Shown here: positions 23,626 to 30,640 of the stretch, in pieces
Numbering within the stretch: the stretch's first letter is position 1
How the letters are laid out: every line of letters starts with the position of its first letter
Assembly (NCBI GenBank): GCA_946415755.1
Contig: CAMKTS010000010.1
Location: 1-64,000 of the forward strand
DNA length: 64,000 nt
Direction of reading: 5' to 3'
Source of the DNA: an uncultured Prevotella sp.
Lineage (GTDB): Bacteria > Bacteroidota > Bacteroidia > Bacteroidales > Bacteroidaceae
Position numbers and translations under genes: made by a program
The notes under the pieces: model-generated
Seen by the model: only the letters and a program-made list of their open reading frames with translations
What the model was told of the DNA's origin: nothing
The model's database searches: none

Positions 23626-23917
23626 GCAGGCTCGTGCAGAATATCTCAGAATAGTTTCTGTCTTTGCTGAGTTTGCGGGCATCCGTTCAGCAAACAAGTT
23701 TATCGAACGGGTGAAAGAGAAAGGCGATACGCTATTGAAGCAACCATATATCGGCCATCCTGAGACATTGCTGTCTAATCGTCCGCAGGACTATCGCAAT
23801 ATCTCCATTAACAAGAACTATTATATCATCTACTATGTGGAGGACGATATTATTTGGCTCGCTGACATTTGGGACAGGCGTAATAATCCTGCCAATCTTG
23901 TGGCAAGAGTCAAATAG
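23606..23917 (+). CDS. RelE/ParE family toxin
   Basis: 103-residue basic protein with the RelE/ParE fold pattern: the opening strand MQIRFTKQARAEYLRIVSVF, the central IGHPETLLSNRPQDYRN, and the final strands YYIIYYVEDDIIWLADIWDR followed by the RNNPANL tail. The ParE branch (gyrase poison) is suggested by the 'R...P' ending but RelE-type ribosome-dependent RNase activity cannot be excluded. It starts within the antitoxin gene (ATG at 23606). Confidence 0.85.
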   Translation: MQIRFTKQARAEYLRIVSVFAEFAGIRSANKFIERVKEKGDTLLKQPYIGHPETLLSNRPQDYRNISINKNYYIIYYVEDDIIWLADIWDRRNNPANLVARVK

Positions 23918-23930
23918 TATCTTGGCTCAA

Positions 23931-23960
23931 CACGAATTGCCACGAATTGCCACGAATTGA
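23931..23960. repeat. Tandem CACGAATTGC decamer
   Basis: Three adjacent copies of CACGAATTGC (the last ends in A) lie directly downstream of the toxin stop. Looser CGAATT-type runs occur at about 6310 and 13283. Confidence 0.8.
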
Positions 23961-23968
23961 ACATGAAA

Positions 23969-24031
23969 ACAAGACTTCGGTAATTTATTTCGCAAAAAAC
24001 TTTGCGGTTACAAAAATAAGTGCTACCTTTG
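23969..24031 (+). promoter_or_regulatory. Repeated promoter module, copy 3
   Basis: AAGACTTCGGTAATTTATTT, then the imperfect hairpin CGCAAAAAACTTTGCG, then GGTTACAAAAATAAGTGC and the -7 box TACCTTTG (24024-24031). It is nearly identical to copy 4 at 24905-24954. Confidence 0.65.
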
Positions 24032-24116
24032 CATTCGATTAGTGTCGAATGCGAGTGTGCTAATGCTCGAAAGACTAGAACAAGTTCTGTCTTTGCTCGC
24101 TAAATCGCACACTTGC
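24031..24116 (+). ncRNA. Structured leader element, copy 1
   Basis: The likely transcript from the box at 24024 begins with, or just inside, an 8-bp hairpin GCATTCGA/TCGAATGC (24031-24038 and 24045-24052). A long-range helix GCGAGTGTGC (24051-24060) with GCACACTTGC (24107-24116) encloses a hairpin AAAGAC-AGAAC / GTTCT-GTCTTT (24070-24094). An alternative pairing GCGAG (24051-24055) with CTCGC (24096-24100) competes with the long helix. The element lies 22 bases before the antitoxin ATG at 24138. The same sequence recurs at 24954-25039. Best seen as a cis-acting 5' leader rather than an independent RNA. Confidence 0.5.
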
Positions 24117-24137
24117 AGAATAAAGACAGTAAACGTT

Positions 24138-24383
24138 ATGAGTACAGCAACACTTACAAGCCTTCTCGACTACCTCTATGGTACACTCACGCCGAATAAT
24201 ATGCGTTGGGTGGGGGAGCAACTTATAGAATATGCCAACAGGGAGGAGAGTGAGCAATTACGCCCCTATACAATGGAGGAAATAGACGATATGCTCGATG
24301 AGGCAGAAACAGCTTTCGAAGCAGGTGACTATCTGACAAACGATCAGGTGTTCCATCATCAGAAGGAAAGAGTCGCAGTATGA
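24138..24383 (+). CDS. Antitoxin of the second toxin-antitoxin pair
   Basis: 81-residue acidic protein starting MSTATLTSLLDYLYG at the ATG at 24138. A longer frame from 24042 is open but would translate the structured leader, so it is not used. The C-terminus EEIDDMLDEAETAFEAGDYL is typical of the antitoxin segment that binds RelE/ParE toxins. The stop overlaps the toxin ATG by four bases (ATGA), showing translational coupling. Confidence 0.7.
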   Translation: MSTATLTSLLDYLYGTLTPNNMRWVGEQLIEYANREESEQLRPYTMEEIDDMLDEAETAFEAGDYLTNDQVFHHQKERVAV

Positions 24384-24691
24384 AAATCCATTGGCACAAA
24401 CGAGCTGCTGCACAGTTGCATCAAATAGAAAAGTACGTCTTGCGTGATTTTGGTGAGCGTATCCGACAGGAATTTATGGATGATGTGGAGCAGGCAACAC
24501 TATCGTTAGCAGATATGCCCACAATGGGTATCATCGACCCCCTCTTTGCCCATCGCAAACAAACCTATCGTAGCTTTATCGTGCGCAGGCTCAATAAGAT
24601 TGTCTATTATGTGAAAGGCGATACGCTTCATATCGCCGCATTCTGGGATACCAGACGCGAACCAAAGTCACAAGCCAGACAAACAAAATAA
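24380..24691 (+). CDS. RelE/ParE family toxin (second pair)
   Basis: 103-residue basic protein: MKIHWHKRAAAQLHQIEKYV, then the helix with FGERIRQEFMDDVEQ, the middle MPTMGIIDPLFAHRKQTYRS, and the closing strands RLNKIVYYVKGDTLHIAAFW followed by DTRREP. This matches the RelE/ParE superfamily, especially the ParE-like branch with its 'WDTRR.P' ending. Its overlap with the antitoxin gene by four bases is the classic arrangement. It is the third unit of the toxin-antitoxin cluster between 22.6 and 24.7 kb. Confidence 0.88.
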   Translation: MKIHWHKRAAAQLHQIEKYVLRDFGERIRQEFMDDVEQATLSLADMPTMGIIDPLFAHRKQTYRSFIVRRLNKIVYYVKGDTLHIAAFWDTRREPKSQARQTK

Positions 24692-24904
24692 TCGACCATA
24701 TAACCAAAACAGTATAAAACCCATTCATTCTGGTATGAGACTGTGTCTCTGATGTCGTGACTGCATGCTTTTCCATGTGTGCAAGCACCCAGATAAAAGC
24801 CTGTAACCACACCATCATCCCTACGGGATACAACCAGAATGAATGAAAAACCAAGAAAACAGGAGCTTCGGTGCGCAGATTCTTCGGTGCGGAGGGTTTG
24901 CGAA

Positions 24905-24954
24905 AATTTATTTCGCAAAAAGCTTTGCGGTTACAAAAATAAGTGCTACCTTTG
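24905..24954 (+). promoter_or_regulatory. Repeated promoter module, copy 4
   Basis: AATTTATTTCGCAAAAAGC with the perfect CGCAAA/TTTGCG hairpin, then GGTTACAAAAATAAGTGC and the -7 box TACCTTTG (24947-24954). It repeats copy 3 almost base for base and drives the leader and the exported protein gene at 25148. The segment 24692-24904 before it holds no credible plus-strand gene. Confidence 0.65.
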
Positions 24955-25103
24955 CATTCGATTTGTGTGTCGAATGCGAGTGTGCTAATGCTCGAAAGAC
25001 TAGAACGAGTTCTGTCTTTGCTCGCTGAATCGCACACTTGTCATCCGATTAGTGTGTCGGATGCGAGTGTGTTAATGCTCGAAAGACTAAGACGGACTTC
25101 CGC
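24954..25103 (+). ncRNA. Structured leader element, copies 2 and 3
   Basis: Copy 2 (24954-25039) repeats the element at 24031 with few changes, keeping the GCATTCGA/TCGAATGC hairpin, the AAAGAC-AGAAC / GTTCT-GTCTTT hairpin and the outer GAGTGTGC/GCACACTT helix. Copy 3 (25042 onward) is partial: its first hairpin is CATCCGA/TCGGATG, where both sides changed together (T-A to C-G), which argues for selection on pairing. It ends before completing the second hairpin. Together they form a leader of about 185 bases before the start codon at 25148. Confidence 0.5.
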
Positions 25104-25147
25104 CAATTGGATGAAGAGAATAAGTTTTACTAACTAAATACAACATT

Positions 25148-27202
25148 ATGAAAAAAACATTACTAACAAAAATGATGCTCCTGCTATGCGCCCTCGTAGC
25201 AGGCAGTTTGTATGGATGGGCGACGGATTATTCCTACACATTTACATCCACAGTTTGGAGTGCAGCGGGTGCTCAGACGCTAAATGGCGTTTCTTGGACT
25301 ATGGCAGGAACAGGTGGCTCTTATTTTGGATATGATGGAACCAAGGGACAACAATTTGGTTCTGGGTCTAAACCATATTCTGCTTTAAGCCTCACAACTT
25401 CAGGAATTAGCGGAACTATAACCAGTGTCGCTGTTAACACATCTGGAGCCAGTAGTATAAGTGGTACAGTTGCAGTATCAGTTGATGGAAATGATTTTGA
25501 ATGCGATAGTAAAACAACAGCCAGTTTAACATCTTCAGCTGCTTCCTATACATTTACAGGTAGTGCTTCCGGTAATATTGTCATCTCATGGGCACAAACA
25601 AGTAGTAAAGCGATTTATGTTAAATCTATCACAGTAACCTATTCTACAGGCAGCGGCTCAGATCCCAGTATTTCCCTCGGAGAAACTACCGTTAATGCGA
25701 CAGAGGCTGCTGTTAGCACTACATCAATTGATGTAACCTATAATAATCTGACAAACTATGACGCTGATGTAATTTTCTACGAGTCAGATGGTACGACATA
25801 CGCGACCTACGACCACTCATGGTTGACAGCTGAAATAAATGCCTCTACCAAAAACTTGGATTATACAATTACTGCTAATACAGGTGCTGCCCGTACTGCA
25901 TATTTGAGAGTTTATGCCGTAGGTGATGAAGGTGATGCAGAATCCAGCCTTATCACTATCACACAGGCTAAAAAATCTGTAGCTTCTCCTGAATTTAATC
26001 CTGATGGTGGCAGCTATATGCAGGGAACGAACATAACGATATCTTCTGCAGGAAATACCATTTATTATAATATTAAAACAGACGGAAGCACCCCTGGAGA
26101 TCCAACAGATGCCAGTACAGAATATACTGGCCCTATCGCTTTGGGTAGTGGTACAACTAAGATTAAGGCCATAGCTTATGATACTTATGGCAATGCAAGT
26201 AGTGTGGTGACTCGTACATATACTGGCATAGCCCTCGCCTCTTTGCCCTTTAGCTGGACTGGAACCTCGTCTGCTGGCAAGGATGATTTAGCAGAACAAA
26301 CTGGTGTTGCCCTCAGTTTGGGTTCGGATTATGCTGCATCAAACGCACCTTATAGACTTAAGTTTGATGGTACGAGCAAATATGTAATCATTTACACCGA
26401 TGAGAAACCTGAAAATGTATACTTTACAGCAAAATTATTTAATGCTGCAAGTACAGGTTCTAAGATAAAAGTACAAGGCTCAGCTGATGGCATAACATTC
26501 ACTGATATTGAAGAGTTTACTATCAAAGGAGCTGCAAACGCTACATTTGAATTCTCTACATCCAATGCTTTTGCGACAACTCATAGAGCCGTCAAACTGG
26601 TGATGAGCTCAAAAGACCAGAATGTTGCAGTTGGTACAATTTGCGTTTCGTGTATTCCTATCAGTCCCGCCAAGACTTATACCACACTGACGAGCGCTTA
26701 TGCTCTTGACTTTACAGGCTTGGCCGGTTTGAAAGCATACATTGCCACGGAAGTTTCGGAAGGTAACGTGCTGATGACCCAAGTGAACAAGGTGCCAGCA
26801 AATACTGGACTTGTATTGAAGGCCACTACTCCAGGCTCTGCTGTTAATGTTCCCGTATTCGATGGCACAAGTCCTGACGACGTATCTGGCAATAAGATGG
26901 CAGGCTCTGCTACTGCCACAACTGCTGTGGCAGAAAACGCTGGCTACATTCTGAGCGATGGTTTCTTCCAGCCTGCAAGTGCTGGTACGCTGCCTGCTGG
27001 CAAGGCTTACCTGAACATTGCAGTTAGCAGTGCTCGCTCGCTGAATATGATCTTCGATGATGAGATGACCACAGGCATCGAGAACATTGAACATGGATCA
27101 TTGAACATTGAACATTCTGTCTACGACCTGCAGGGTCGTCGTGTCAGTAAGCCTACGAAGGGCCTGTATATCGTGAACGGCCGTAAGGTCGTGATTAAGT
27201 GA
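25148..27202 (+). CDS. Large exported protein with BACON-like and chitobiase-like modules and sorting tail
   Basis: 684 residues with a signal peptide (MKKTLLTKMMLLLCALVAGS). An N-terminal beta domain (about 25-175) is followed by a BACON-like module (about 180-275; ARTAYLRVYAVGDEG, SSLITITQA), a chitobiase C-terminal-like module (about 280-365; FNPDGGSYMQGTNITISSAG, IKAIAYDTYGNASS), another beta domain, then a region with VPANTGLVLKATTPG and a C-terminal tail VYDLQGRRVSKPTKGLYIVN, which is the usual shape of type IX-type sorting or Por-secretion tails in Prevotella. No catalytic residues are evident. Near the tail, a NIEH repeat is coded by copies of the CATTGAA heptad. A 47-residue peptide gene follows. 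The architecture parallels the protein at 20171. Confidence 0.8.
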   Translation: MKKTLLTKMMLLLCALVAGSLYGWATDYSYTFTSTVWSAAGAQTLNGVSWTMAGTGGSYFGYDGTKGQQFGSGSKPYSALSLTTSGISGTITSVAVNTSGASSISGTVAVSVDGNDFECDSKTTASLTSSAASYTFTGSASGNIVISWAQTSSKAIYVKSITVTYSTGSGSDPSISLGETTVNATEAAVSTTSIDVTYNNLTNYDADVIFYESDGTTYATYDHSWLTAEINASTKNLDYTITANTGAARTAYLRVYAVGDEGDAESSLITITQAKKSVASPEFNPDGGSYMQGTNITISSAGNTIYYNIKTDGSTPGDPTDASTEYTGPIALGSGTTKIKAIAYDTYGNASSVVTRTYTGIALASLPFSWTGTSSAGKDDLAEQTGVALSLGSDYAASNAPYRLKFDGTSKYVIIYTDEKPENVYFTAKLFNAASTGSKIKVQGSADGITFTDIEEFTIKGAANATFEFSTSNAFATTHRAVKLVMSSKDQNVAVGTICVSCIPISPAKTYTTLTSAYALDFTGLAGLKAYIATEVSEGNVLMTQVNKVPANTGLVLKATTPGSAVNVPVFDGTSPDDVSGNKMAGSATATTAVAENAGYILSDGFFQPASAGTLPAGKAYLNIAVSSARSLNMIFDDEMTTGIENIEHGSLNIEHSVYDLQGRRVSKPTKGLYIVNGRKVVIK
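27083..27116. repeat. CATTGAA heptads inside the exported protein gene
   Basis: Three copies of ACATTGA/CATTGAACAT-type heptads, split by GGATC, code for NIEHGSLNIEH just before the sorting tail. The reverse complement TTCAATG is the heptad repeated six times at 16267-16308. Confidence 0.7.
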
Positions 27203-27394
27203 GAGAAGAACTGAGCTAGCTCGAGTTCTTCCGAACGTGAACGAGCTCGAGCGAAGCTAAAAGTTGTGCTCAAGTAAGACCACGAACTGAAGAGATTTAA
27301 AAGAATAATAATTTACGACCACGAATTAATCGAATTGAACGAATAAAAAAGATTTGTGTGATTAGTGAGATTCGTGTTCAAAAAAAAGATAATT

Positions 27395-27538
27395 ATGAAA
27401 AAGACATATATCATTCCGGAAATGGAAACAGTAAAGATAGAGACGCGTCAGATGTTGGCAGATTCAGCCATACCAACAGGTAGCACTCCTACCGACCCTG
27501 GCCAGTCTGATGCTCGCGAGTTGTTCCTCGACTTCTAA
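27395..27538 (+). CDS. Small peptide gene paired with the second exported protein
   Basis: A 47-residue open frame MKKTYIIPEMETVKIETRQM... ending SDARELFLDF. It lies 192 bases after the exported protein's stop, preceded by an A-rich tract (AAAAAAAGATAATT). It parallels the 54-residue peptide at 22335: both begin MKK-(x)-YI-x-P, have an E/K-rich stretch, then a Ser/Pro/Gly-rich middle, and end in acidic-hydrophobic residues. No signal peptide or membrane segment. Function unknown. Confidence 0.65.
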   Translation: MKKTYIIPEMETVKIETRQMLADSAIPTGSTPTDPGQSDARELFLDF

Positions 27539-27610
27539 AAGGCTTCGCGCACAGCGCGAACCAAAGCAAGTACAAAACGATATTGTTTATTTTAGTAAAA
27601 AAAATCTTTT

Positions 27611-27649
27611 GGGGCGCGAAACCACGGCACCGTGAGGTGCGCAGGCCCC
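27611..27649 (+). other. Compact GC-rich hairpin after the peptide gene
   Basis: GGGGC (27611-27615) pairs with GCCCC (27645-27649) and encloses the hairpin GCACC-GTGA-GGTGC (27628-27641). The block stands out in an AT-rich region. There is no T tract, so it may be a small structured RNA domain or a processing/attenuation element in the 3' region of the peptide transcript. Confidence 0.4.
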
Positions 27650-27680
27650 AGTATTATTTAGAAGTAAATAATTAGATCTG

Positions 27681-27712
27681 AAGGCTCTGGCGCGTGAGTG
27701 TCGGAGCCTTTT
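27681..27712 (+). terminator. Putative terminator before the alaS promoter
   Basis: AAGGCTC (27681-27687) and GAGCCTT (27704-27710) form a stem followed by TT, directly before the alaS promoter module. Together with the hairpin at 27611 it closes the accessory region. Confidence 0.55.
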
Positions 27713-27809
27713 CGCTCACTTATTCGTACCTTTGAGCTTCGCTCTTAGGTACTTCCGTTCGGAAAATTGCAAATTTATTTGCATTTTCGCTCACTTATTC
27801 GTACCTTTG
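27713..27809 (+). promoter_or_regulatory. Tandem double-promoter module upstream of alaS
   Basis: Two copies of CGCTCACTTATTCGTACCTT with -7 boxes TACCTTTG at 27727-27734 and 27802-27809, exactly 75 bases apart. An inverted repeat GTACCT/AGGTAC with inner GAGC/GCTC (27726-27752) overlaps the first box. A second inverted repeat GAAAAT.GCAAAT / ATTTGC.TTTTC (27762-27788) lies between the boxes. The module at 33066-33188 is nearly identical. Confidence 0.7.
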
Positions 27810-27844
27810 TCGGCAAATTTGAAAAAAGACAAATAGAGATTGAT

Positions 27845-30598
27845 ATGATGACTGCAAAAGAAATCCGCGACTCGTACAAGAAATTCTTCGAGTCGAAAGG
27901 ACATGCTATCGTGCCCTCGGCACCTATGGTAATCAAGGACGACCCGACGCTGATGTTCACCAACGCCGGTATGAATCAGTGGAAGGATATAATATTAGGA
28001 ACGCGCGACCCGGAGCCGCGCCGCCGGGCCGACACACAGAAGTGCCTGCGCGTGAGCGGAAAGCACAACGACCTGGAAGAGGTGGGACACGACACGTACC
28101 ACCACACCATGTTCGAGATGCTGGGCAACTGGAGCTTCGGCGACTACTTCAAGGAGGGTGCCATCGACATGGCATGGGAATACCTGGTGGACGTGCTGAA
28201 GCTGAATCCGCAAGACCTGTACGTCACCGTGTTCGAGGGGTCACCCGAAGAAAACATCCCCCGCGACGACGAGGCTGCCCGCTACTGGGCCAAGCACGTG
28301 CCTGAGGATCATATCATCAACGGCAACAAGCACGACAACTTCTGGGAGATGGGCGATACGGGACCCTGCGGCCCCTGCTCTGAGATCCACGTGGACTCGC
28401 GTACCCCTGAACAGAAGGCTGCCTCGGGAAAGACCGGCCGCGAGCTGGTGAACAAGGACGACCCGCAGGTGATTGAGATATGGAACCTCGTGTTCATGCA
28501 GTTCAACCGCAAGGCCGACGGAAGCCTGGAAAAGCTGTCGATGAACGTCATCGATACGGGTATGGGCTTCGAGCGACTGGTGCGCATGATGCAGGGCAAG
28601 CACTCGAACTACGATACCGACGTGTTCCAGCCCATCATCAAGGCCGAGCAGGACATTACGGGGCTGAAGTATACCACCTTTGAGGAAGAGACAGCCGGAA
28701 ACGCCGGAGATTCCGGAAAGGAACAGGACGACATCAACGTGGCTATGCGCGTATGTGCCGACCACCTGAGGGCCGTGGCTTTCTCGATTGCCGATGGTCA
28801 GCTGCCCTCTAACGCCAAGGCCGGCTACGTCATCCGCCGCATCCTGCGACGTGCCGTGCGCTATGCCTACACCTTCCTCGGACAGAAAGACGGCTTCCTC
28901 TACAAGCTGGTGCCCACCCTCGTCGAGGAGATGGGCGATGCCTTCCCAGAGCTGAAGGCACAGCAGACGCTGGTGACGAAGGTAATCAAGGAGGAGGAAG
29001 ATTCCTTCCTGCGTACTCTCGACAAGGGTATCCAACTGTTGGATAAAGCCATGAACGAGATAAAAGCCACCGTTCCCGACGGTTCTTCGTCGGGCTATGT
29101 TCTCGACGGTGTGCAGGCCTTCCGCCTGTTCGACACCTACGGCTTCCCTCTCGACCTGACGGAACTCATCTGCCGCGAGAACGGCTTTACCGTTGACGAG
29201 GAGCAGTTCAACGTAGAGATGCAGAAGCAGAAGGAGCGTGCCCGTAATGCCGCTGCCGTGGAGAATAGCGACTGGGTGACCCCCCTGTCATCCCCCGAGG
29301 GGGACACCAATGCCCAGGGTAATGAAGCCTCCCCTCGGGGAGGTTTGGAAGGGGTTGAGCAAGTATTCGTAGGCTACGACTATACGGAATATACCTGTCA
29401 CATCCTCAGATATAGAAAGGTGACCCAGAAGAAGAACGAGTTCTACGAGCTGGTGCTTGACTACACCCCATTCTATGGCGAGATGGGTGGACAGGTAGGC
29501 GACCAGGGGGTGCTCGTCTCTGAGAACGAGACCATCGAGGTCATTGACTCCAAGCGTGAGAACGGCCAGACTGTCCATATCGTCAAGCAGTTGCCGAAGG
29601 ATCCCGCAGCCCAGTTCATGGCTTGTGTCGATACCGACAAGCGCGATGCTTCGGCTGCCAACCATACCGCAACCCACCTGTTGGACTACGCGCTGAAACA
29701 GGTGCTGGGCGACCACGTGGAGCAGAAGGGTTCGTTTGTATCGCCCGACACCCTGCGCTTCGACTTCTCGCACTTCGAGAAGGTCACCGACGAGCAGTTG
29801 CGGCAGGTAGAGCGCATGGTGAACGACATGATCCGTCAGGACCTGCCGCGCGACGAGCATCGCGACATGCCGATGGAAGAAGCCAAGAAGCTGGGGGCCA
29901 TCGCCCTCTTCGGCGAGAAGTATGGCGACAAGGTGCGCGTGATGCGCTTCGGTCCGTCGTGCGAGCTCTGTGGTGGTATCCACGCCACCTCGACGGGGCG
30001 CATCGGTTTCTTCAAGATTATCTCTGAGAGCAGTGTTGCTGCCGGTATCCGCCGTATCGAGGCCAAGACGGGTAAGGAGTGTGAGGAGTTGCTGTATCAG
30101 ATGGAGGACATGCTGAAGAATATCAAGTCGTTCTTCAACAATGCCAAGGACTTGCAGGCTGTCATCCAGAAGTACATCGAGGAGCACGACCACATGAAGA
30201 AGGAGATTGAAGGTTTCCAGGCTCAGGCCGTGGAGCGTGCTGCCAAGCAGTTGGTGGAAAAGGCCCGTACCGTCAATGGCATAACAGTCATCGCCAAAGT
30301 CATACCGATGTCACCTGCCGCTGCCAAAGACCTGGCCTTCAAGATTCGTGCCGCCGTCGAGGGTTCGCTGCTCTGCGTCATTGGTTCTCACGACAACGAC
30401 AAGCCGCAGCTCTCCATTATGATGAGCGACGACATGGTGAGCGAACACGGGCTGAATGCCGGACAGATGGTGCGCGAGGCCGCCAAGCTCATACAGGGCG
30501 GCGGTGGCGGACAGCCTCACTTCGCCCAGGCCGGCGGAAAGAATGTCGACGGGCTGAGTGCCGCCGTAGACAAAGTGATAGCATTAGCAAATCTGTAA
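27845..30598 (+). CDS. alaS: Alanyl-tRNA synthetase
   Basis: Class II aminoacyl-tRNA synthetase charging tRNA-Ala. The catalytic domain begins [19 protein letters not shown] with [13 protein letters not shown] (motif 2 region). The editing domain has the zinc ligands: NHTATHLL (HxxxH) and CELCGGIHA (CxxxH). The C-Ala domain ends with [14 protein letters not shown]. 917 residues from the ATG at 27845 (27848 is a second ATG); a longer frame would read through the promoter. Two low-complexity insertions are present: [12 protein letters not shown] at about residues 282-293, coded by a CCGGA-type repeat, and about residues 478-505 ([17 protein letters not shown]) coded by C-run/G-run palindromes between the tRNA recognition and editing domains. 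The tandem promoter suggests strong or dual control. Confidence 0.97.
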   Translation: MMTAKEIRDSYKKFFESKGHAIVPSAPMVIKDDPTLMFTNAGMNQWKDIILGTRDPEPRRRADTQKCLRVSGKHNDLEEVGHDTYHHTMFEMLGNWSFGDYFKEGAIDMAWEYLVDVLKLNPQDLYVTVFEGSPEENIPRDDEAARYWAKHVPEDHIINGNKHDNFWEMGDTGPCGPCSEIHVDSRTPEQKAASGKTGRELVNKDDPQVIEIWNLVFMQFNRKADGSLEKLSMNVIDTGMGFERLVRMMQGKHSNYDTDVFQPIIKAEQDITGLKYTTFEEETAGNAGDSGKEQDDINVAMRVCADHLRAVAFSIADGQLPSNAKAGYVIRRILRRAVRYAYTFLGQKDGFLYKLVPTLVEEMGDAFPELKAQQTLVTKVIKEEEDSFLRTLDKGIQLLDKAMNEIKATVPDGSSSGYVLDGVQAFRLFDTYGFPLDLTELICRENGFTVDEEQFNVEMQKQKERARNAAAVENSDWVTPLSSPEGDTNAQGNEASPRGGLEGVEQVFVGYDYTEYTCHILRYRKVTQKKNEFYELVLDYTPFYGEMGGQVGDQGVLVSENETIEVIDSKRENGQTVHIVKQLPKDPAAQFMACVDTDKRDASAANHTATHLLDYALKQVLGDHVEQKGSFVSPDTLRFDFSHFEKVTDEQLRQVERMVNDMIRQDLPRDEHRDMPMEEAKKLGAIALFGEKYGDKVRVMRFGPSCELCGGIHATSTGRIGFFKIISESSVAAGIRRIEAKTGKECEELLYQMEDMLKNIKSFFNNAKDLQAVIQKYIEEHDHMKKEIEGFQAQAVERAAKQLVEKARTVNGITVIAKVIPMSPAAAKDLAFKIRAAVEGSLLCVIGSHDNDKPQLSIMMSDDMVSEHGLNAGQMVREAAKLIQGGGGGQPHFAQAGGKNVDGLSAAVDKVIALANL
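28690..28722. repeat. CCGGA-type in-frame repeat in alaS
   Basis: CCGGAAACGCCGGAGATTCC (28694-28713) followed by GGAAAGG: CCGGA at 9-base spacing, translating to AGNAGDSGK in a loop of the synthetase. Similar to the repeat that codes the FtsH tail. Confidence 0.6.
29278..29358. repeat. In-frame palindromic repeat insertion in alaS
   Basis: Two palindromes: ATCCCCCGAGGGGGAC (29290-29305) and CTCCCCTCGGGGAG (29329-29342), preceded by ACCCCCCTGTC and followed by GGAAGGGG. About 80 bases are involved, and the frame is kept. Translation is [19 protein letters not shown]. Confidence 0.75.
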
Positions 30599-30608
30599 TA
30601 AGAAGAGA

Positions 30609-30640
30609 GGGAGTTGGCCACTGGTCAACTCCCTTGTTTT
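30609..30640 (+). terminator. alaS terminator overlapping the next gene's 3' end
   Basis: GGGAGTTG (30609-30616) and CAACTCCC (30626-30633), with TTGTTTTTT after it. The right half of the hairpin overlaps the last codons and stop of the converging SBF transporter gene. Confidence 0.8.

Noticed and set aside
24042..24137. Open frame extending the antitoxin upstream (SNASVLMLERLEQ...), repeated at 24943-25137
   Set aside because: The frame runs through the hairpin-rich leader, and its repetition reflects the repeated leader DNA. Paired changes in the hairpins fit RNA structure better than protein coding.
24591..25037. Minus-strand frame with a hydrophobic segment (VIWSIILFVWLVTLV)
   Set aside because: It overlaps the toxin gene and the repeated promoter/leader, has no promoter on that strand, and looks like a chance frame. 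A small membrane protein cannot be fully excluded.
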